A stretch of 64,000 nucleotides of DNA, taken from Methylomagnum ishizawai (GTDB taxonomy: Bacteria; Pseudomonadota; Gammaproteobacteria; Methylococcales; Methylococcaceae). Under the pieces are notes generated by a model that had not been told where the DNA came from, made no database searches, and was given only the letters and a program-made list of their open reading frames with translations. This document shows positions 59,883 through 64,000 of this stretch, one piece after another. Numbering within the stretch: the first letter of the stretch is position 1; each line of letters opens with the position of its first letter. The DNA lies in the NCBI RefSeq assembly GCF_019670005.1, contig NZ_AP019783.1:2108150-2172149 (forward strand), written 5' to 3'. The translations under genes and the position numbers were made by a program.

Positions 59883-62800
59883 ATGCGATCCCAAACCCCC
59901 GCAACCCTGTACGCGATGTGTCTGTCCGCCGCCCTTTGCAGCGGCCTTGGGCCGATTCCGGCTTGGGCCGAAGGCGGCCCGGCGGCAACGGCGCTGCCCC
60001 AGACGGCATCGGTTGCCGCCGCCCGGTCGTTCTTGCCGGTGGCCGTATTCCATGAGACCGATATTGGGGCTAGGGCCATCGCCCGGGCCAAGGTGCAAGT
60101 GCGGGTACTGGATGACCAGGGCAAGCCGGGCCGGATCATCGGCCAAGCACGCACGGGCAGCCGTGGCGTCGTTTCCGTCGGTATCCGGGGGACGCTCCCC
60201 GGGCGGGTGCTGATCAAGGTCACCGGCGGGCGGCTGGCGCAGAGCGGCAAGCCGACCGGCAAGTCATTCAACGGAACGCTCCTGGCGGTGGCCGCGGCGA
60301 AGACCCAGACCTTGAAAACCGGCTCCATTCGCTATTTCTCCGCCACGCAAGTGACGCCCCTCACGACCCTCCTGGCCCGCGCCTTGGTCCATCGGCCCGT
60401 CACGGAAGGGCCAGTGGTGGAGCAACGGGTCCGAACTTTCCTGGGCCTGTTCTCCTGGCCCGGCTTGGCCTTCGATTTCCATACCCAAAGCCTCGGTACC
60501 GACCAATTCGACAGCCGCCAGTTCTATCGGGAGGCGGCCAAGCACGGCGGGCTGGACCGGTTCGTTTCCCAATTGGTCCGGGAAATGAAGAAAAAGCCAG
60601 ATGCCCGGCACCGCTTCAACGCGGTCACGGCCGGGGCGCCGGTCAGGGCGCAGGGTCCGGTCATGGCCCAAGCGGCGACCACGGCTAATGCCGGTTTGAT
60701 CTCCAGCGCCGTCGCTTTCCTGTCCGGAGATCCGGTGGAGGCCTTCTCCAAGGTTGCTAATATGGCCATCGGCCTCTTCGGCTTTTTTTCGTCCCCTGAT
60801 CAGGAAATCGAAAACCAGTTGACCAACATCGAAAACCAGTTGACCCAGATGGAAGGCCAACTCACCACCGTCCTGGACGATCTCGGGGAGATACAAGACC
60901 AACTGACCCAGATGGAAAACCAATTGCAAAATCTGGCGGCCCAGGTGGGGAGTTTGGAACTCCAGAGTCTGGTACAGGCCAGTCAGCAGGCCCAGACCGC
61001 CCTCAATACCGCCATCACGGATACCGCGCCTTACTGGGGCCTGATCAACAATGTGATGGAGGATCTCAAGCAGGTGATCTCGGCGGCGCAGCAGGTCTGC
61101 GATGCGAGTCCCACGGTTTGTGGCTCCGGTGGATCGGTCACGGCGGCCACGCTCCAGCAGGCCTGTGCCGGGGTGTACACCGGGGCTTGTGGCACTTACT
61201 CCGACAGCGTTCAGGCATTCCAATGGGAAGCCGCCAGTCCCGAGGGCGGTGTTGGCGGAATCCTGTACGCCACCCAGCAACTGGCCTATGCGGCCGGCGG
61301 CTCCGCAGTCTACGGCGCTCCTCCCAAGTCCAGCCAGGGTCTCGTGAATCTGGCGGGCCAGTATGTCGCATCGCTAACACCTGGGGCGCTCAACGATGGA
61401 AGCCTCGCTCCGCAGGGCGGACCCCAGGGTCTCCCCGTCATCTGGAATCTATGGTTCGTCTATACCTTGCAAGCGATGCTGGGCGATGCCCTGACTGCGG
61501 TCTATGAAGCCACCCAAGTCATGATGCCGCCGACGGGTACCTATCCGCTTACTCCCCAGTATGCGGCGGCCCAAGTCAACGATCTGGCGGCGATGATCAA
61601 TACCTTGGTCGGTACCTTCCCCAGCATGCCGGTAGGGACGGTGATCGGCACTAATTCCGCAGGGCCGACGTTGTGGCTGACCCAGATCGCCAGCAATATG
61701 ACCCAGGATCAGGCCAATGCCAATGCCGCCGCCCCGATCAGCGTCACCAACGGTTCCAGCGGCGTTAGCCTGGCGAATACGGCCAACCCCGGCCAGAGCC
61801 TTGGAACACCTTTGATCCTGGGTGCGGCCCCCCAGGTGGCCACCCTGCTGCCACCCAATTCAGGCCAGTATGCGGCGCTCTATATCGGCTTCGACAGCAA
61901 CGGCGCGCCGGTCAATCAGGGCGTGTTCCAAGTCTCTTCCGGCCCCCTGCCAATCACCTTCTCGGTGGCTACCGGAAACCAGCTCTTCAACCTCTATACC
62001 CTCTCCGGCTCGTCCATTCCGTTGCTGGGTGGCCAGACCCTCAGCCAGTGGGCGGTCAACACGGCGGCATTCAATGAAAGCATCATCGCCCAAGGGGTAT
62101 CCATTCCAGAGGGTTATGACAGTTCGCAGTGCCTGCCTTTCCCGGATTTTTGTCCACCACGGGCAGGGCTTTCGAACCCGAACGGAATCTTCCTTTATTT
62201 TGCGGACCTCCAGTCGCCGGATCTAGGGGAGGCTGAGTTGTTGCCTCAGACGGCGAATCTAAATGTGTCGACTACTGTCCAGTATGAAAACGCGACGGCG
62301 TTCGTAGGGGTTTGCGCCGCGGCGGGGGATGCCTACTGCCTGCTGCCCACCTGGGCACCCGGATATGGCGGGGCCGGCTTGTTCGACCTGAACAATGGCC
62401 GGGCGATCACCAACCAAGCCGGCCATCCTGCGAGTGGAGATTGCACCGGCACTAGCTACCCGGTCGGTGATGCCGGTCTCGGCTCCTGGGCTAATACCAA
62501 TAATTGGCTCGCCATCGGGATAAATCCAATCTCTATCAACAACATCCCTTGTGGGACCGGGATAGCGCTATCGACTGGTTATGATGCTGTGGATCAATTG
62601 ACCAGCGCCCAATTGTTCGCACAGGAATATTATGGGTTCAGTACGTCATTTCTTAACCCGGTTACATCGGATTATGATAGCTTCGATTATAATGGGGGCT
62701 ATATCAATATTCCGGCCTTGATGGCGCAACTCAACGGTTACGACTGGTGGTATTCTTCCTATGTGCCCAATTGGTATAATGTGGACGTGTTCGGAGTGCC

Positions 62801-63134
62801 CGCCGGGAATTATCTCTGGGGGGAAATTGTTAATTGGAAATTGCCATCGACGGTGGGGGCGGTGGTATATGACCCGAATCTTTTCCTGCCCATGTTTGGA
62901 TGCGGCGGGTTCCAGTCCAACGCTTTCCCTGCCCAGTACCCCAATCAGAATGGGTGGTGCAATTACAGCCATCCCGCCGGTCTTCGGACGCTCTTCGCGG
63001 CTCCGATCCCGAGCGATTATTGCCTCGCGTCGTTCAGCGCATCCTCCCCGCCCTCGGCCTGCTTGAAGCAACGGACCGTCGCTTCCGATGTCTGTGGTAG
63101 CGCTTGCCAGGTTACCGCAGCCCCCGCCAACTGA
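59883..63134 (+). CDS. Large secreted coiled-coil protein, unknown function
   Basis: A 1083-residue protein with a signal peptide (YAMCLSAALCSGLGPIPAWA). Residues of about 50-100 form a small beta domain; about 275-305 are hydrophobic (AGLISSAVAFLSG, ANMAIGLFGFF), then a heptad coiled coil at about 306-365 made of repeated QL-N/D-I/M-E-N-Q-L units. The rest (about 370-1083) is Gly/Asn/Gln/Ser/Tyr-rich, with 17-18 Cys that could form disulfides, and has many aromatic short motifs. No catalytic motif recognised; helix plus coiled coil suggests a membrane-active or surface-fibre protein, as inference only. GC content drops visibly in the last kilobase (62500-62900). Confidence 0.7.
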   Translation: MRSQTPATLYAMCLSAALCSGLGPIPAWAEGGPAATALPQTASVAAARSFLPVAVFHETDIGARAIARAKVQVRVLDDQGKPGRIIGQARTGSRGVVSVGIRGTLPGRVLIKVTGGRLAQSGKPTGKSFNGTLLAVAAAKTQTLKTGSIRYFSATQVTPLTTLLARALVHRPVTEGPVVEQRVRTFLGLFSWPGLAFDFHTQSLGTDQFDSRQFYREAAKHGGLDRFVSQLVREMKKKPDARHRFNAVTAGAPVRAQGPVMAQAATTANAGLISSAVAFLSGDPVEAFSKVANMAIGLFGFFSSPDQEIENQLTNIENQLTQMEGQLTTVLDDLGEIQDQLTQMENQLQNLAAQVGSLELQSLVQASQQAQTALNTAITDTAPYWGLINNVMEDLKQVISAAQQVCDASPTVCGSGGSVTAATLQQACAGVYTGACGTYSDSVQAFQWEAASPEGGVGGILYATQQLAYAAGGSAVYGAPPKSSQGLVNLAGQYVASLTPGALNDGSLAPQGGPQGLPVIWNLWFVYTLQAMLGDALTAVYEATQVMMPPTGTYPLTPQYAAAQVNDLAAMINTLVGTFPSMPVGTVIGTNSAGPTLWLTQIASNMTQDQANANAAAPISVTNGSSGVSLANTANPGQSLGTPLILGAAPQVATLLPPNSGQYAALYIGFDSNGAPVNQGVFQVSSGPLPITFSVATGNQLFNLYTLSGSSIPLLGGQTLSQWAVNTAAFNESIIAQGVSIPEGYDSSQCLPFPDFCPPRAGLSNPNGIFLYFADLQSPDLGEAELLPQTANLNVSTTVQYENATAFVGVCAAAGDAYCLLPTWAPGYGGAGLFDLNNGRAITNQAGHPASGDCTGTSYPVGDAGLGSWANTNNWLAIGINPISINNIPCGTGIALSTGYDAVDQLTSAQLFAQEYYGFSTSFLNPVTSDYDSFDYNGGYINIPALMAQLNGYDWWYSSYVPNWYNVDVFGVPAGNYLWGEIVNWKLPSTVGAVVYDPNLFLPMFGCGGFQSNAFPAQYPNQNGWCNYSHPAGLRTLFAAPIPSDYCLASFSASSPPSACLKQRTVASDVCGSACQVTAAPAN

Positions 63135-63385
63135 ACCCCTAGCCGCTCGACGGGGCCGTGGACTCCCGCGCCGGACCGGGCCGCTAGCTTTAATTTGGGC
63201 TCAAGGTCCAGGACGCTTCCATGGAAAGCCTGTGGTATCGGGCAACCCACTGTATTTGCGGACTCTTTTCCCTGTGCGGGTAGCCCTGCCCTTGGGCGGC
63301 ACGTTAGAATGCCGGACTTTACGGTACGCCCCCGCGTTCCCATCCCGGCGGGCGTTCCCAATCGTAATCAGCGGTGCTTAAGAAT

Positions 63386-64000
63386 ATGAATCAGCATTCC
63401 GATAGCGTGGCGGTCGCCCACAATCAATACAACACGGACGATCTGCGGATCACCGAGATCAAAGAAGTCCTTCCGCCGCACGACGTCCACGAGGAGTTTC
63501 CGATCAACCAGGAGGCCGCCACCACCGTCCTCACGGCCCGGCGCGAAATCCACCGCATCCTCAAGGGCCAGGACGACCGCCTGTTGGTCATCATCGGGCC
63601 TTGTTCCATCCACGATCCCAAGGCGGCGGTGGATTACGCCCGCCGCCTGCTGGAAGCCAAGCGGCGGCTGGCGAACGATCTGGTGATCGTCATGCGGGTC
63701 TATTTCGAGAAGCCGCGCACCACCGTGGGTTGGAAAGGGCTCATCAACGATCCCGACCTGGACGAGAGCTTCAATATCAACAAGGGTTTGCGGCTGGCCC
63801 GCGGCCTGTTGCTGGAGGTCAACCAGCTCGGGATGCCGGCCGCCACCGAATACCTGGATTTGATCACCCCGCAATATGTCTCCGACCTGATCACCTGGGG
63901 AGCCATCGGGGCGCGCACCACCGAGAGCCAGGTCCACCGCGAACTGGCCTCTGGCCTGTCCTGCCCGGTGGGCTTCAAGAACGCCACCGACGGCGGGGTG
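63386..64000 (+). CDS. 3-deoxy-7-phosphoheptulonate synthase, N-terminal part
   Basis: The first 205 codons of a class I DAHP synthase, the entry enzyme of the shikimate pathway, condensing PEP and erythrose 4-phosphate. Seen: [80 protein letters not shown] and [20 protein letters not shown]. The gene runs off the window end. Which aromatic amino acid regulates it (AroF, AroG or AroH type) cannot be decided. Region 63135-63385 upstream has no convincing gene. Confidence 0.95.
   Translation, partial: MNQHSDSVAVAHNQYNTDDLRITEIKEVLPPHDVHEEFPINQEAATTVLTARREIHRILKGQDDRLLVIIGPCSIHDPKAAVDYARRLLEAKRRLANDLVIVMRVYFEKPRTTVGWKGLINDPDLDESFNINKGLRLARGLLLEVNQLGMPAATEYLDLITPQYVSDLITWGAIGARTTESQVHRELASGLSCPVGFKNATDGGV

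Noticed and set aside
60800..60940. Repeats in the secreted protein gene considered as a CRISPR array
   Set aside because: Units are short, in-frame, diverged and translate as coiled-coil heptads; no spacers or Cas genes.
63195..63389. A 64-codon plus-strand frame before the DAHP synthase gene
   Set aside because: It overlaps the synthase start and has no ribosome site or family similarity.

Overview
The window is high-GC DNA that looks like the chromosome of a gammaproteobacterium. I base this on gene order: rsmI/lpoA-yraN-diaA, tpiA-secG-tRNA-Leu, tgt-yajC-secD-secF, glnE-ilvE and gmhB-plsC are all arranged as in that class. A methanotroph-type (Methylococcales-like) organism is plausible from the mix of many multi-PAS kinases, an orphan soxZ and NhaD, but nothing here proves it. 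No phage or plasmid backbone is present.

Layout. 1-5.4 kb: the end of a glycine-zipper protein, an acyl-CoA synthetase, a cNMP-binding/HDOD protein, two small unknown genes and a REC/HD-GYP response regulator. 5.4-18.5 kb: two very large hybrid histidine kinases facing each other tail to tail. One is a 2810-residue protein with four CBS, about ten PAS and three GAF domains. The other has two fused periplasmic binding domains. 18.7-24.5 kb: an unknown exported protein, then rsmI, lpoA, yraN, diaA and a GlcD-type flavoprotein. 24.5-26.4 kb: a PIN/NYN-like gene split by an IS4-family element with a 10-bp target duplication. 26.5-32.4 kb: an Hsp70/DUF2760 pair, orphan soxZ, small exported proteins and queG. 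32.9-40.2 kb: tpiA, secG, tRNA-Leu(GAG), tgt, yajC, secD, secF and nhaD. 40.3-44.0 kb: a DUF2892 protein, a DUF1264 lipoprotein and tex. 44.0-46.0 kb: fragments of a Rpn-type nuclease, an IS256-type transposase and a tyrosine recombinase, followed by a complete IS630-type element. 46.0-53.3 kb: ilvE, glnE, a 5'-nucleotidase, plsC and gmhB. 53.4-64.0 kb: a HopJ-family protein, an MFS transporter, ppsR, two Nudix hydrolases, tRNA-Pro(CGG), ispB, a membrane protein, a 1083-residue secreted coiled-coil protein of unknown function, and the start of a DAHP synthase gene that runs off the window.

Most of the window is housekeeping: protein export, tRNA modification (tgt, queG), nitrogen control (glnE), heptose and phospholipid synthesis (gmhB, plsC), and quinone side chains (ispB). 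The accessory interest lies in five places: the kinase cluster, the two IS elements (both with poly-A minus-one frameshift sites), the decayed mobile DNA after tex, the duplicated start region of the Hsp70 gene, and the large secreted protein. I see no CRISPR array, rRNA or recognised riboswitch.
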